Assembly: GCF_948329515.1 (NCBI RefSeq)
Contig: NZ_CAOJCN010000012.1
Span: 1-64,000, forward strand
Origin: Cohnella rhizoplanae
Lineage (GTDB): Bacteria; Bacillota; Bacilli; Paenibacillales; Paenibacillaceae
Length of the DNA: 64,000 bases
Reading direction: 5' to 3'
The notes under the pieces are model-generated. The model ran no database searches and had not been told where the DNA came from. It saw only the letters and a list, made by a program, of their open reading frames with translations. The position numbers and the translations under genes are program-made. Positions 18,132 through 27,942 of this stretch are shown one piece after another (the stretch's first letter is position 1; the number at the start of each line of letters is the position of its first letter).

Positions 18132-19538
18132 CTAGATCGACGTAGAAGCCCGCTCCGATTCGGAGGCGGGCTTTTCCATGTCCTCCAGCCGCTGAAGGAC
18201 GGTTTCCGCATCCTCCAGTTTTGTCCAAAATAGCGTCAGCTCATGGTTCATCCGGTTTAGCGAAGCGGAGGTCGCGTTCAGGTCGCCATGAAAATGAAAG
18301 GTCGGGATAATATCGCGGTACATGTGAAAACGAAGAGGCCGTTCGTCCTTATGTTCTCTGTTTTCGGCAGCTGATCTCAGGCTTGGAATGCTCAGCGTAT
18401 GCCTGCGAACGCTCAGTTGAGACTCTTGGGATAGCAGAAAGTCCATAAGCGTCTTCGCCGCCTGCTTGGAAGCGCCATGCTTGTTGATCGCGAGGCCGAT
18501 GACCAGCAATAGCGTGCGGGCTTCCTTCGAGTAAGGGAGCGGAGAAATATCGAAGTCCAGCCCCGATTGACGCAGCGCGTTCATGCGGAAGTAACTCGTA
18601 ACGATCATCGATACCTTCTGATGGACGAACAGACGCTCCGACACTTCCTCGTCCGTCATGGACAGCGAGGCCAACTGGTCATCCACGTAGCCGAGGCCTT
18701 TTTCCAGGCATCGAATGAGATGCGCGTCCCGATAGATCGGTCTGCCATCCGGCTCCGTCCGGAACTTAAAGCCTTCTTGAAGCAAAAATAGCGGCCAGCG
18801 ATTGGTAGAGGCGAGATTGAACAAAAAGCCGAGACGGTCGCGTCCGCGGGAGAGCGCTTCGTTCGCCCGGCCGACGTCGGCCCACGTCCAGCCGCTGTCG
18901 GGTTCGGACAAGCCGGCTTCCCGAAAATGGCTCTTGTTGTAGCACAGCACGATCGGGGAAAAAACGAACGGCTGTACGTATAGCGTGCCGTCCGTCGTGA
19001 ACGGCTTGGTCAGGAAAGGATAGATGCCGTCGATGGGCTCGAGTGGCTCGAAAGCGTCCGGATGAAGACTTCGATCCTGAAACTGCTCGTAGTTCTGCAG
19101 ATTAACGGTCACCAAATCGATCGCTTCCCGCTCCATGCTCTCGCGCATGGTCGGAGAATATTGGGTGAACGGCAACGGGATCATCTCGACGCGTATATGC
19201 GGATATCGCGCGCGAAAGGCGTCGATCAACGCATTCAGATTCGCGTCTTGTACGAGCGAAGGGTAGTAGCCGAATTTAACGATCGTACGCATTCCGGGAT
19301 TCATAGCAAGAACACGGGCGCCGACCCGCGGCTGTTTTTCGATGTACCCCTGGTCCACGAGCTTATCGAGCGCTTTGCGGACGGACTTTTTGCTGAGCCG
19401 GTATTGCTCTCCGAGCGCGATCTCGGAGGGGAGCAACTCGCCTTGCTTATACTTGCCCGTCGCGATGTCGTTCGCGAGCGCGGCGAGCATGTCGTCCATG
19501 CGGGTCTTGAACGTCGTGCGCTTCGGTCGGTTGGTCAT
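18132..19538 (-). CDS. GntR-family regulator fused to a solute-binding-protein-like sensor domain
   Basis: 468 aa. Residues about 1-75 are a GntR winged helix (LLPSEIALGEQYRLSKKSVR is the recognition region). The rest (about 85-440) resembles a complete family 1 extracellular solute-binding protein, but with no signal peptide, so it acts in the cytosol as an effector-binding domain. The ATG at 19538 is chosen because GAGGTG precedes it. The ATG at 19550 has no ribosome-binding site. It is convergent with the hexosaminidase and divergent from the second lyase, so it probably controls one or both. The ligand is presumably an imported oligosaccharide. Confidence 0.85.
   Translation of the reverse strand: MTNRPKRTTFKTRMDDMLAALANDIATGKYKQGELLPSEIALGEQYRLSKKSVRKALDKLVDQGYIEKQPRVGARVLAMNPGMRTIVKFGYYPSLVQDANLNALIDAFRARYPHIRVEMIPLPFTQYSPTMRESMEREAIDLVTVNLQNYEQFQDRSLHPDAFEPLEPIDGIYPFLTKPFTTDGTLYVQPFVFSPIVLCYNKSHFREAGLSEPDSGWTWADVGRANEALSRGRDRLGFLFNLASTNRWPLFLLQEGFKFRTEPDGRPIYRDAHLIRCLEKGLGYVDDQLASLSMTDEEVSERLFVHQKVSMIVTSYFRMNALRQSGLDFDISPLPYSKEARTLLLVIGLAINKHGASKQAAKTLMDFLLSQESQLSVRRHTLSIPSLRSAAENREHKDERPLRFHMYRDIIPTFHFHGDLNATSASLNRMNHELTLFWTKLEDAETVLQRLEDMEKPASESERASTSI
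18148..18175. terminator. Intrinsic terminator between convergent genes
   Basis: GCCCGC-TCCG, loop ATT, CGGA-GGCGGGC, followed by CTTTT, serves the hexosaminidase gene on the plus strand. It lies inside the last codons of the convergent GntR gene, so the two 3' ends share it. Confidence 0.75.
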
Positions 19539-19612
19539 GACGCACCTCATCAGCGGATTTTGAAATTCGGGCTTGCAGGCACTCCCGTACCTTAGGACCT
19601 AGCTATGACCCT

Positions 19613-19641
19613 ATTCTAATCGAAAAATAAATACGCGACAA
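19613..19641 (-). promoter_or_regulatory. Sigma-A type promoter for the GntR gene
   Basis: The minus strand has TTGTCG (19641-19636), a 17-bp spacer and TAGAAT (19618-19613), about 75 bp upstream of the chosen start. Confidence 0.55.
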
Positions 19642-19892
19642 ACCGCTATTTTCGCGAGGAAACTGTGTTCCAAATGAATTTCCATATGTTATACTGGGTC
19701 ACATCTGGGGCATTTTATTTTGACTTATTATTTATAAACAAATTATTAAGCCTCAGATAATTTCACTTCATGGGGGTGTATCGCGAACGCGTCTGGCCAC
19801 CGGGTTTCGTATTTTCGAAAGGCTTCATCCGTTAGCGAAGACCGCATCATGCTTGTCCGCCCTGCATATCCACGGAGAGGGGAAAGGCAAAA
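19642..19892. other. Upstream region of the second lyase gene
   Basis: AT-rich in its first half. TTGACT (19720-19725) followed after 17 bp by TTATTA (19743-19748) is a possible but weak promoter for the lyase. The remainder is an untranslated leader that ends in the GAGGGGAAAGG ribosome-binding site. Confidence 0.4.
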
Positions 19893-22800
19893 ATGAGAGT
19901 AAACGCCAAACGTTGGACGGCCCTCGGCCTCGTATTGTTCATGATCGGCGGGGTATTCCCGCATTCGCTGCTCGGCCCGGCCCGCGCGTCGGCAGCGGCG
20001 CCCGCGTGGCCGCAACTTACGGATTCCGCGCACATGCCTTATCGGCCGATCGATTCGCTCGTCACCTCGCAAAGCCCGCCCGACTTCAGCTGGCCGCTCG
20101 TGCAGAACGCGGACAGCTATCAGCTTCAAGTATCCCGCACGAGCGACTTCGCGACCGTCGCGCACGAGGCGGCCGCGCTTACGACCAATTATTATAACTT
20201 TCCGGTCTCGTTCGATGCCGGCACCTGGTATTGGAGAGTCCGGTACGATCAGGACGGGACGGCATCCGAATGGACCGCGCCGCGCAAGTTCCGGATCGAG
20301 GAGGATGCGGTGCCGTTCCCGGTGCCGCCAGTCGATACGTTGGTGAACAGCGTGCCGGACGCGCATCCGCGCATTTGGACGACTGCCGACACGCTGGATG
20401 ACTTCCGGGCGCTCTCCACGGGCCAAGGAAAGACCATTTACGAACGGAGACGCTCGCAAGCGCTTGCTAATCTGGACTTCGTTCCCGTCGAACCTACCAC
20501 GGTTACCGCGGTAGACAAAAGGTATGTCGACGAGTCGCTGACGAAAATGATGAACGCGGCGTTCACGTACCTGATCTCCGGCGATACGCGATTCGGGGAC
20601 AGCGCCAAGCGCCAATTGCTTGCGATCGCAAGCTGGAACACCGACCCGAACGGCACGACCGGCTACGTCACGGACGATCAGATCCATCGCGCGATCGTCA
20701 ATAAGGCCGCGATCGCTTACGACTGGATCTACGACAGGCTGGCGCCTGCCGACATCCAGAACGTACAGACGATGGTCACCGTACGCACGAACACGCTTAT
20801 CGCGGACCTTTTCAACGTCCACTCGATGTTCAAAAATCCGTACGATTCGCACGGCTGGACCTCGTTCGGACTCCTGACGGTCATCGCGACAGCGATGCTT
20901 CACGATGTCGATCAGGCGGAGTCCTGGTTCCGGATGCTGGCGCCGGCCTATATCAATCTGCTGCCGCCATGGGGCGGAGAGGATGGCGGGTGGTCCATGG
21001 GGACCGGCTACTGGCAGGGTGCGAACCTCTCGAATAAAGAGACCATGGACGTCCTGCTGTACGCTACAGGTTTCAATCTGTACGACAAGGCGTTTGCCCG
21101 CAACGAAGGCAACTTTCCTTTGTATGCGTTTCCGCACGGGTCGCCCCATGGCCTCATCGGCGACGGCAACACGGAGGCGCCTACTTTCTACAACGTCTCG
21201 TTTTTCCGTCGCGCCGCCCAGATGTATCAGGATCCGCATTTGCAATGGGGCGCGCAGGCAGTAGGGGCGACGCCGATCGATCAGCTGTACACCTATTTCC
21301 ACGGAGACCCCGACTTGCCGGCGGAGCCGCCGGTCGAGTTGCCGAAGTCGAGGTGGTTCAAGGATATCGGCGTGGTCGCGATGCACTCCGACCTGGTCAA
21401 CCCCGACCGCGTCTCGATGTACTTCAAGTCGAGTCCGTACGGCAGCTACGTCCACAGCCACGCCGACCAGAACAGCTTCGTCATCAACGCGTACGGCGAA
21501 CCGCTGGCGATCAAAGCCGGCTATTACGAAAGTTTTGGTTTCAACGCGCCGCATCATGGTCAATACACCCGCCAGACCCTGTCCAGCAACGCGATCACGT
21601 TCGACGGCAGGCAAGGCCAGCCGATCAACAAGCTCGACGCGAACGGCACGGTCACGGGCTTCGTCGACAGCGCCGGCTTCGCGGCGACGAGCGGAGATGC
21701 GACCGCCGCCTATATGGGCGGCATCGGCAAAGCCGTGCGTCACCTGTTGTACGTCAGGCCGAACTCGTTCGTCGTGATCGATCGTCTGAAGTCGGCGAAC
21801 CCGGCCGGCTCCGAATTCGAATGGGTACTTCACGCCGAGCATGATCTCAAGCTGGACGCGGATCAAGCCGGCGCGACCATCGTCGAGGGCCGGGCCGCGC
21901 TGAAGACGAGAATTCACTTTCCGGCCAATATACGGGCTACGGTGGATAACCGGTATCTGAACGCGGAGGGCGTGGAGGTAAGGCCCCAAGACGTCAATAT
22001 TCCGAATCAGATGCATGCGGCGTTCATCACGCCCAAGTCTCAAGAAACGACGATCGTCTCGACGATGGGCGTATATCCGTCCAGCGGCGAAGCGCCGGAG
22101 GTCGTCTCCGTAAATCATGGGAGCTATATGGAGCTGACCTTCGAGGACGGTACGATCGTGTATGTCCGGATGACGAACGGCGGCGAGATCGATACCGGTT
22201 CCATTCGATTCGACGGCGAAGCCGCCGCGGTCAAAGGAGATTCGGTCATGCTCGTGTCGGGCACGAAGCTCGTCAAAGACGGCGTCACGCTCCTGTCGAG
22301 CGACAAGCCCGCGACGATCGCCTTCGGCGACCGGCAGCTGTCGATCTCCGGCACGGAGGAGATCAACGTCGCCGTGCAGACGCCGGGCGTCGTCCGCGTC
22401 CGAGACGTGAACGGCGAAGATATCGCGCACAGCGGCACGCCTGATGCTTCGATCGCGCTTCGCGGCGTCTATTGGCAGGCTGCCGCCGACAAGCTCACGG
22501 TTAGAGCGGAGAAGGGCTCGCATACTTTCAAGCTGAACGACGCGCCGTCCTCGCAGCCGCTGGAAAACGTCGAGCTGCAGGTCAGCGATAACGGCGCCCC
22601 TCAGACGGTCTCGCTGCAGGCCCGCAGCGACATCGAAGGCGAGAGCGTGGCCTGGGGGAAGCTGACGAACGAGGAAGGGCTCTATCAGGTCGTCGAGGCG
22701 CCGACGGGCTTCGCCTTCGAGCGCCATGGCGGCCAGAACGCGCCGTATCTCGAACCTGGCGCCGCGATTCTGCTGCGCGGCGAGGCCGACCGTCCGCTGA

Positions 22801-25800
22801 CGCTGCTCAAGGCCGGATCGGGTTCCCCGGCCGAGACCGTCGTACGGGACGATTACGACGCCGTGCGCGATATGCTGAGCGTGTTCGCGGAGGCCGAATC
22901 CTTTCAAAATTCTAGCGGCGGCACACTCAACAGATATACGAATCGGCCGTTCTTGTCCGGCGGGGTCGGCGTGAGCAACTGGACGAACAAGGGCCAATGG
23001 CTGGATTGGACGCTGAACGTGCCCAAGCAAGGACGCTACGACCTTGTCCTCAAATACGTGGCGGGCTGGGACGCCCCCGAGGGAGCGCTGACGAGCAGGC
23101 TTGCGAAGCTGGGCGACAACGCTTATTACTTCGAAGCGCCGAAGACGGTCGACTTCGGTACGCTGCCCGAGTACTGGAAGTCGATCCGGGTGAAGACGGG
23201 GGCGCTGCTGCCGGCAGGGCCGCTGAAGCTGACGATGTGGAACTCCGTCGCATCGATGAACCTTGATTGGATCGGGCTCGTGGAGGTTAAGGACGACGAG
23301 ATCCGGCCTTCGGCGCCGGGCGCGCCGCAGCTCGTCTCCAAGACGAATACGAGCGCGACGGTCCGGTGGGGCGGCTCGACCGACAATGTCGGCGTTAAAG
23401 AATACCGGATCTATTCGAACGGCCAGCTTGCGAAGACGGTGCCGGCCGGCTCCACCGAAGCCCAATTAACGGGGCTGACCGCAGGCAAAAGCTACAAGAT
23501 CATGGTCAGAGCGATCGACACGAGCGACAATGAATCGCACGACAGCCCGGCGCTCGACGTCGTCACGACCGATACGCTCGCGCCGGTATGGGCGGAAGGC
23601 GCCGTCCTGAGCGCCGCGAACGTCTTCCCGGATAAGGCGACGCTGTCCTGGAGCGGCAGCGCGACGGACAATTCCGGGCAGCCGGTCGCCTATGACTTGT
23701 ATCGAATCGACGGCGCGGCGGCGACGAAGTTGGCATCCGTGACGGGCACGACCTACGAAGTCACGGGCCTGCAGCCATCCGGCAGTTACGGCTTCAAGCT
23801 CGAAGCGGTCGATACCGCCGGCAATGCGACGAAGGACGGACCGTCCGTCACGGTTCGCACGCCCGGCGCTAACATGAACGGCAACGGCTTCTACGAGCCG
23901 TTTACAGGGATGGCCGCGGGGACGAGTCCGGCAGGAAACGGATGGACCGTCGATCCGGGGCACGGTACGTCGATCGCGATCACCGCGGCCGGAGACGGCA
24001 ACAAGGTCCTCACGCTTACGGACTCGTACTACGATCTTCAAAACGAATACGGTCGCGCCCCCGGCATATCCAAGGTGATCCCGGCCGTGAGCGGGAAGGT
24101 CGTCTTCGAGACGAAATTCAAGTCGAAGGCGCTCGGCCGGTCCGACTCGGGCAACTATGAGCTGCAGGTCGTCTCGGGCAACGCGGACGCCGTCCGAATT
24201 TCCGGCGGGAGCACGGGCACCGTTTCTTATCGCATACCGGAAAACGGAACGACGAAGGCCGTGGCTTTCCCGTCCAAAAACGGCGATTTCAAGATTCCGC
24301 TCGACCAGTGGATCAAGGTGAGGTTCGAGATGGACACCAGTACGAAGACCTACGATCTCATCTATCAAGCGGATGCGCTCAAAAGCTACGCGGGACCGGT
24401 CGACGCTCCCGGAACGCTCGATAAAACGAACGGCATTTACAGAATCAACGGACTTCCTTTCAATACCCCGACGCTGAGCTCGGTCAACGCGGTAGCCTTT
24501 GCCGGCACGCGGTATACGGGTGAATATACGTTTGACGATATGGCGTTGTACAAGGCGACGACCCCGCCGGCATTCACGCTCGATAGTCCGCATTACGCGG
24601 GCCAGGATGAGCTTGTCCCCGTCGCGATCGGCGTCGGCAGCGTGACGAACGCCGTATACGAGAACGTGTCATTGCGATACGATCCGGCTTTGTTCGATTA
24701 TGTCGGCGTCGAAGCGGCAGGTCCGGGCATCACCTTGACCGGCGTCTTGAACGATCCGGCACAAGGCACGGTGTCCTTCGCCGTAGACAACGGCGGTCCG
24801 ATTGGCGGCTCGGGGCCGCTGGCGCTGCTGCAGCTTCGGACCAAAGCCGGCGCCTCCGGCTTCGGATCAGTGCGGATTGAAGCGGCGGCGTCGAAAGATC
24901 AGGCAGGCGTCACGCTTGGCGCCGTCAGCTTGCCGGGCAAGACGATCGGCGTCCATGTCATCACGGAGCTTGAGCCGGCCATCGTCGTGACGCCGGTCGG
25001 CGCGGCGCCCGAACTGCCGCAGACGGTGACGGCCGTCTACGCCGAACAGACGACGGGTCCCGCGACTGTGACCTGGGCTTCGGTCGATCCTTCGCAGTAC
25101 GCGGTGCCGGGCACGTTTACGGTGACCGGCACGGTCGCGGGAACCGGCATTCCGGCTCAGGCCGTGGTGACGGTCGTGAACGACTCGGCGGCGCTGCTGA
25201 CGGGACCGAGCACGGCGCGGTCGGGCGAGTCGTTCGCCGTCAGGCTGTCCGTCGCCAGCGTGCACAACGTGTCCGCGCAGGAGGTCGTCGTGAGCTACGA
25301 CAAATCCCGTTTCGAATATGTCGACGCTTCTGCGGTCCAGGAGACGACCGTCGTCCAATCGGCCGTCGACAATCCGGAGGCGGGTACCGTCAGGCTGATC
25401 CTGGCGAATCCCGGCGCGGAAAATGCAATATCCGGCAACGTGCCGCTGCTCGATTTGACCTTTAAGTCCAAAGCGGGGGCTTCGGGGAGCGGTACGATCG
25501 CGGTCACGCGGCTCAAGCTGTCCGACGGCGACGGCCGCGTGCTGGACGCGGATCTGAGCGGCGCCGCGCTGACAGTGGCGATTGCGGATCACGCGGAGCT
25601 GGCCGCGGCGATCGCGCAGGCGCAGGCGGCATACGATCAATCCGAGACCGGCATGGCGACCGGGCAGTATCCGGCCGCCGCGCGGACGGCGCTACTGACG
25701 GCGATCGCCGCGGCGCAGGCCGTACTGGCCGACGCGCAGACGACGGAGGCGCAAGCTGACGAGGCAATCGCTGCGCTGCAGGCCGCGCTGCAGAAGTTCG

Positions 25801-26003
25801 GGCAGTACGTTATCGCGGCCGATACGGGCGACCTGAACGGCTCGGGCGGCATCGACATCGGCGACGTCGGCATCGTGGCCGGCCATTACGGCCAACACGC
25901 AGGCGAGGCTGGCTGGTCGGCGGCGTACGACCTGGACGGGGACGGGGCGGTCGGGCTCTATGAGCTGGGCTTCGTCTCGCAGAAGCTGATCGAGAGCGAG
26001 TAA
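19893..26003 (+). CDS. Secreted multimodular heparinase II/III-family lyase with two cohesins, FIVAR and dockerin
   Basis: 2036 aa, ATG after GAGGGGAAAGG. Modules in order: signal peptide (1-34); DUF4962/Fn3-like domain (about 35-150); lyase toroid and beta-sheet core (about 155-985) with DSHGW near 317 and HSHADQNS near 521; CBM6/35-like module (about 996-1130); two Fn3 domains (about 1138-1325); a laminin-G/concanavalin-like module (about 1333-1555); cohesin 1 (about 1558-1690); a bacterial Ig-like domain (about 1692-1765); cohesin 2 (about 1766-1890); FIVAR (about 1892-1970); dockerin (about 1972-2036), with calcium loops DLNGSGGID and DLDGDGAVG. The lyase core is clearly paralogous to 562-5835, but the binding modules differ. 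It probably cleaves the same class of acidic polysaccharide. The SLH cohesin protein follows 97 bp downstream. Confidence 0.9.
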   Translation: MRVNAKRWTALGLVLFMIGGVFPHSLLGPARASAAAPAWPQLTDSAHMPYRPIDSLVTSQSPPDFSWPLVQNADSYQLQVSRTSDFATVAHEAAALTTNYYNFPVSFDAGTWYWRVRYDQDGTASEWTAPRKFRIEEDAVPFPVPPVDTLVNSVPDAHPRIWTTADTLDDFRALSTGQGKTIYERRRSQALANLDFVPVEPTTVTAVDKRYVDESLTKMMNAAFTYLISGDTRFGDSAKRQLLAIASWNTDPNGTTGYVTDDQIHRAIVNKAAIAYDWIYDRLAPADIQNVQTMVTVRTNTLIADLFNVHSMFKNPYDSHGWTSFGLLTVIATAMLHDVDQAESWFRMLAPAYINLLPPWGGEDGGWSMGTGYWQGANLSNKETMDVLLYATGFNLYDKAFARNEGNFPLYAFPHGSPHGLIGDGNTEAPTFYNVSFFRRAAQMYQDPHLQWGAQAVGATPIDQLYTYFHGDPDLPAEPPVELPKSRWFKDIGVVAMHSDLVNPDRVSMYFKSSPYGSYVHSHADQNSFVINAYGEPLAIKAGYYESFGFNAPHHGQYTRQTLSSNAITFDGRQGQPINKLDANGTVTGFVDSAGFAATSGDATAAYMGGIGKAVRHLLYVRPNSFVVIDRLKSANPAGSEFEWVLHAEHDLKLDADQAGATIVEGRAALKTRIHFPANIRATVDNRYLNAEGVEVRPQDVNIPNQMHAAFITPKSQETTIVSTMGVYPSSGEAPEVVSVNHGSYMELTFEDGTIVYVRMTNGGEIDTGSIRFDGEAAAVKGDSVMLVSGTKLVKDGVTLLSSDKPATIAFGDRQLSISGTEEINVAVQTPGVVRVRDVNGEDIAHSGTPDASIALRGVYWQAAADKLTVRAEKGSHTFKLNDAPSSQPLENVELQVSDNGAPQTVSLQARSDIEGESVAWGKLTNEEGLYQVVEAPTGFAFERHGGQNAPYLEPGAAILLRGEADRPLTLLKAGSGSPAETVVRDDYDAVRDMLSVFAEAESFQNSSGGTLNRYTNRPFLSGGVGVSNWTNKGQWLDWTLNVPKQGRYDLVLKYVAGWDAPEGALTSRLAKLGDNAYYFEAPKTVDFGTLPEYWKSIRVKTGALLPAGPLKLTMWNSVASMNLDWIGLVEVKDDEIRPSAPGAPQLVSKTNTSATVRWGGSTDNVGVKEYRIYSNGQLAKTVPAGSTEAQLTGLTAGKSYKIMVRAIDTSDNESHDSPALDVVTTDTLAPVWAEGAVLSAANVFPDKATLSWSGSATDNSGQPVAYDLYRIDGAAATKLASVTGTTYEVTGLQPSGSYGFKLEAVDTAGNATKDGPSVTVRTPGANMNGNGFYEPFTGMAAGTSPAGNGWTVDPGHGTSIAITAAGDGNKVLTLTDSYYDLQNEYGRAPGISKVIPAVSGKVVFETKFKSKALGRSDSGNYELQVVSGNADAVRISGGSTGTVSYRIPENGTTKAVAFPSKNGDFKIPLDQWIKVRFEMDTSTKTYDLIYQADALKSYAGPVDAPGTLDKTNGIYRINGLPFNTPTLSSVNAVAFAGTRYTGEYTFDDMALYKATTPPAFTLDSPHYAGQDELVPVAIGVGSVTNAVYENVSLRYDPALFDYVGVEAAGPGITLTGVLNDPAQGTVSFAVDNGGPIGGSGPLALLQLRTKAGASGFGSVRIEAAASKDQAGVTLGAVSLPGKTIGVHVITELEPAIVVTPVGAAPELPQTVTAVYAEQTTGPATVTWASVDPSQYAVPGTFTVTGTVAGTGIPAQAVVTVVNDSAALLTGPSTARSGESFAVRLSVASVHNVSAQEVVVSYDKSRFEYVDASAVQETTVVQSAVDNPEAGTVRLILANPGAENAISGNVPLLDLTFKSKAGASGSGTIAVTRLKLSDGDGRVLDADLSGAALTVAIADHAELAAAIAQAQAAYDQSETGMATGQYPAAARTALLTAIAAAQAVLADAQTTEAQADEAIAALQAALQKFGQYVIAADTGDLNGSGGIDIGDVGIVAGHYGQHAGEAGWSAAYDLDGDGAVGLYELGFVSQKLIESE

Positions 26004-26100
26004 TCTCCGCTTTTTCGCAGGGGTTAACGGCTTATGGAATCTTGGAGAGGAAGGCGCCTTGCCTTCCTCCTCTTATATCCTTTGAACGGAGGCGGACCGA

Positions 26101-27903
26101 ATGAGGCGCACCTTGTTATACGTATGGATATTCGCGCTTGTCGCAGGCCTGGCTCTTCCTGTCGGCGGATCGGCCTCAGCGGCCGAAATGCCGGTATTCC
26201 GGGTCGCGGCATCGGCCGAATCGATCGCGCCGGGCGGCAAAGTGACGGTGAAGGTAAGCGCGAGCGGGCTGCCGGAGACGAGCGCCTACGAGCTGCGTCT
26301 GAAGGTACAGCCGGCGGCTGGCGGCCAGACGGCGGGGCTGACCTTGCAGTCGGAGCGCAACCTGCTCCAGCGAAACGGATTTTCCGCGAAAACGCGCAGC
26401 GGGGACGCAGTGACGTTCGCCTACGCGCTTCAGGGCGGACAACAGGCGGTAACCGGCGATGCCGATCTGGCCTCCTTTACGTTTTCTGGGACGGGGACCG
26501 GCCAAGCAAGGATCACGCTGACGGCGGTCCAACTGCTGGATGCGGACCTCGCTGCGACGACGTATGAGTCCGGCGCTTCCGTCCAGGTGAGCGTCTCAGA
26601 CGGCACGGCGACGCCAACGCCGACGCCGACGGGTAGCCCGACGCCAACGCCGACGGGTAGTCCGGCGCCAACGCCGACGGGTAGTCCGACGCCGACGCCT
26701 CTCGCAGGACGCGGGTCGTCTGCTTCGCCATCGGTCATCCGTCTGACGGCGGCCGCGCCGGATGCCGACGGAACGGCGGTCGCCGCGGTGCCGGCCGACC
26801 GGTTCGCGCAGGCGCTCGCGGAAGCGCCGGGCGGTACGGTCCGTATCGCCGTGGATCCGGGCGCATCGGCCGCCTCCGTAGCGGTCGATCTGCCGCTCGC
26901 GGAGCTGCGCGGTGCCGGAGGCCCGGCGCGGATCGAGATCGACGCCGGCCTGGCGACGATCGCCTTCGATCCGGCCAGGCTGCTGTCCCTGGCAGGGGAG
27001 GAAGCGTCGAATCTGCGCGTCTCCATGCGCCGCGTCGACGTCGCGACGCTGCCTGCCGCGGCGTCGGCTAGCATCGGCGATCAGCCGGTTTACGACTTCG
27101 CCTTGACGGCGGACGAGCGGCCGATCGGTCCATTCGGCGACGGCTGGCCCGTGACGGTGAGCCTGCCCTATACGCCGGATCCCGGCGAATCGGAAGCAAG
27201 CATCGTCGCTTACTTCGTCGAAGAGGACGGACGACGAGAGATCGTCAAGCGGACCGCTTACGATTCCGCGACAGGCCGCGTCTCGTTTAAGCCGCGGCAT
27301 CTCAGCTTGTACGCCGTTGGAGAGGCGCCTTCCCTGACGTTCGCGGATCTGGACCGCGTGCCTTGGGCGCAATCAGGCATCGAGGCGCTTGCCGCGCGCG
27401 GAATCGTAAGCGGCGTCGGCGCGGATCGGTTCGCGCCCGACCGGCCCGTCACGCGCGCGGAGTTCGTCGCGATGCTGACAGGCGCGCTCGATGCGAGGGA
27501 CGGTACGTCCATTGGCGTCTTCACGGACGTGAAGGCAGACGCCTGGTACGCCGGCGCCGTGTCCGCGGCGGCCGAACTCGGCATCGCGCGCGGCCGCCCG
27601 GACGGCAGCTTCGGCATCCGGGACGAGATCAGCCGCCAGGATATGGCGGTCATGATGGAACGCGCGCTTCGCCTCGCCGGCGTTCGAACCGGCGACGACG
27701 ATGAAGCGACGCCCACCGGCAATCCATCCGCCTTTGCCTTCGCGGACAGCGACGCGATCGCGCCTTATGCGCGCGATGCCGTCGACGCATTGCACGCGGC
27801 CGGCATCTTGACCGGCGTCGGCGGAGACCGAATCGCGCCGGCCAAGCCCGCGACCCGGGCGCAGGCGGCGGTCATGCTGTACCGATTGTACCGGCTGCTA
27901 TAA
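26101..27903 (+). CDS. Cell-wall-anchored cohesin protein with three SLH domains
   Basis: 600 aa, ATG after GGAGGCGG. A signal peptide (1-28) is followed by a cohesin-type domain (about 30-155), a Thr-Pro-Gly-Ser linker (about 163-203), a beta-rich domain of unknown type (about 205-410) and three S-layer homology repeats (about 418-462, 478-530, 545-600; TRAE and TRAQ motifs in repeats 1 and 3). SLH domains bind pyruvylated wall polymer, so the cohesin is displayed at the surface. A dockerin-bearing lyase lies immediately upstream, which suggests this is its docking scaffold. Binding between the two is inference. Confidence 0.88.
   Translation: MRRTLLYVWIFALVAGLALPVGGSASAAEMPVFRVAASAESIAPGGKVTVKVSASGLPETSAYELRLKVQPAAGGQTAGLTLQSERNLLQRNGFSAKTRSGDAVTFAYALQGGQQAVTGDADLASFTFSGTGTGQARITLTAVQLLDADLAATTYESGASVQVSVSDGTATPTPTPTGSPTPTPTGSPAPTPTGSPTPTPLAGRGSSASPSVIRLTAAAPDADGTAVAAVPADRFAQALAEAPGGTVRIAVDPGASAASVAVDLPLAELRGAGGPARIEIDAGLATIAFDPARLLSLAGEEASNLRVSMRRVDVATLPAAASASIGDQPVYDFALTADERPIGPFGDGWPVTVSLPYTPDPGESEASIVAYFVEEDGRREIVKRTAYDSATGRVSFKPRHLSLYAVGEAPSLTFADLDRVPWAQSGIEALAARGIVSGVGADRFAPDRPVTRAEFVAMLTGALDARDGTSIGVFTDVKADAWYAGAVSAAAELGIARGRPDGSFGIRDEISRQDMAVMMERALRLAGVRTGDDDEATPTGNPSAFAFADSDAIAPYARDAVDALHAAGILTGVGGDRIAPAKPATRAQAAVMLYRLYRLL
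26611..26697 (+). repeat. 24-bp coding repeats of the Thr-Pro linker
   Basis: About three and a half copies of a 24-bp unit built on ACGCCAACGCCGACGGGTAG encode the TPTPTGSP linker of the SLH protein. Near-identical codons in successive copies suggest recent expansion by slippage. Confidence 0.85.
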
Positions 27904-27942
27904 GATTGCGATTCTGTTTCACATGGCCTGACTCGCACCAAA

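Noticed and set aside
19849..19896. 15-codon frame whose stop overlaps the ATG of the second lyase, mirroring the leader ORF of the first lyase
   Set aside because: No Shine-Dalgarno sequence precedes its ATG, unlike the 5832-5891 leader, and its end is simply the lyase ribosome-binding region.
19746..23465. Very long open frame on the strand opposite the second lyase (1239 codons)
   Set aside because: Its Arg/Asp/His-rich composition and position are those of an antisense shadow of a GC-rich gene. The lyase frame has clear domains.
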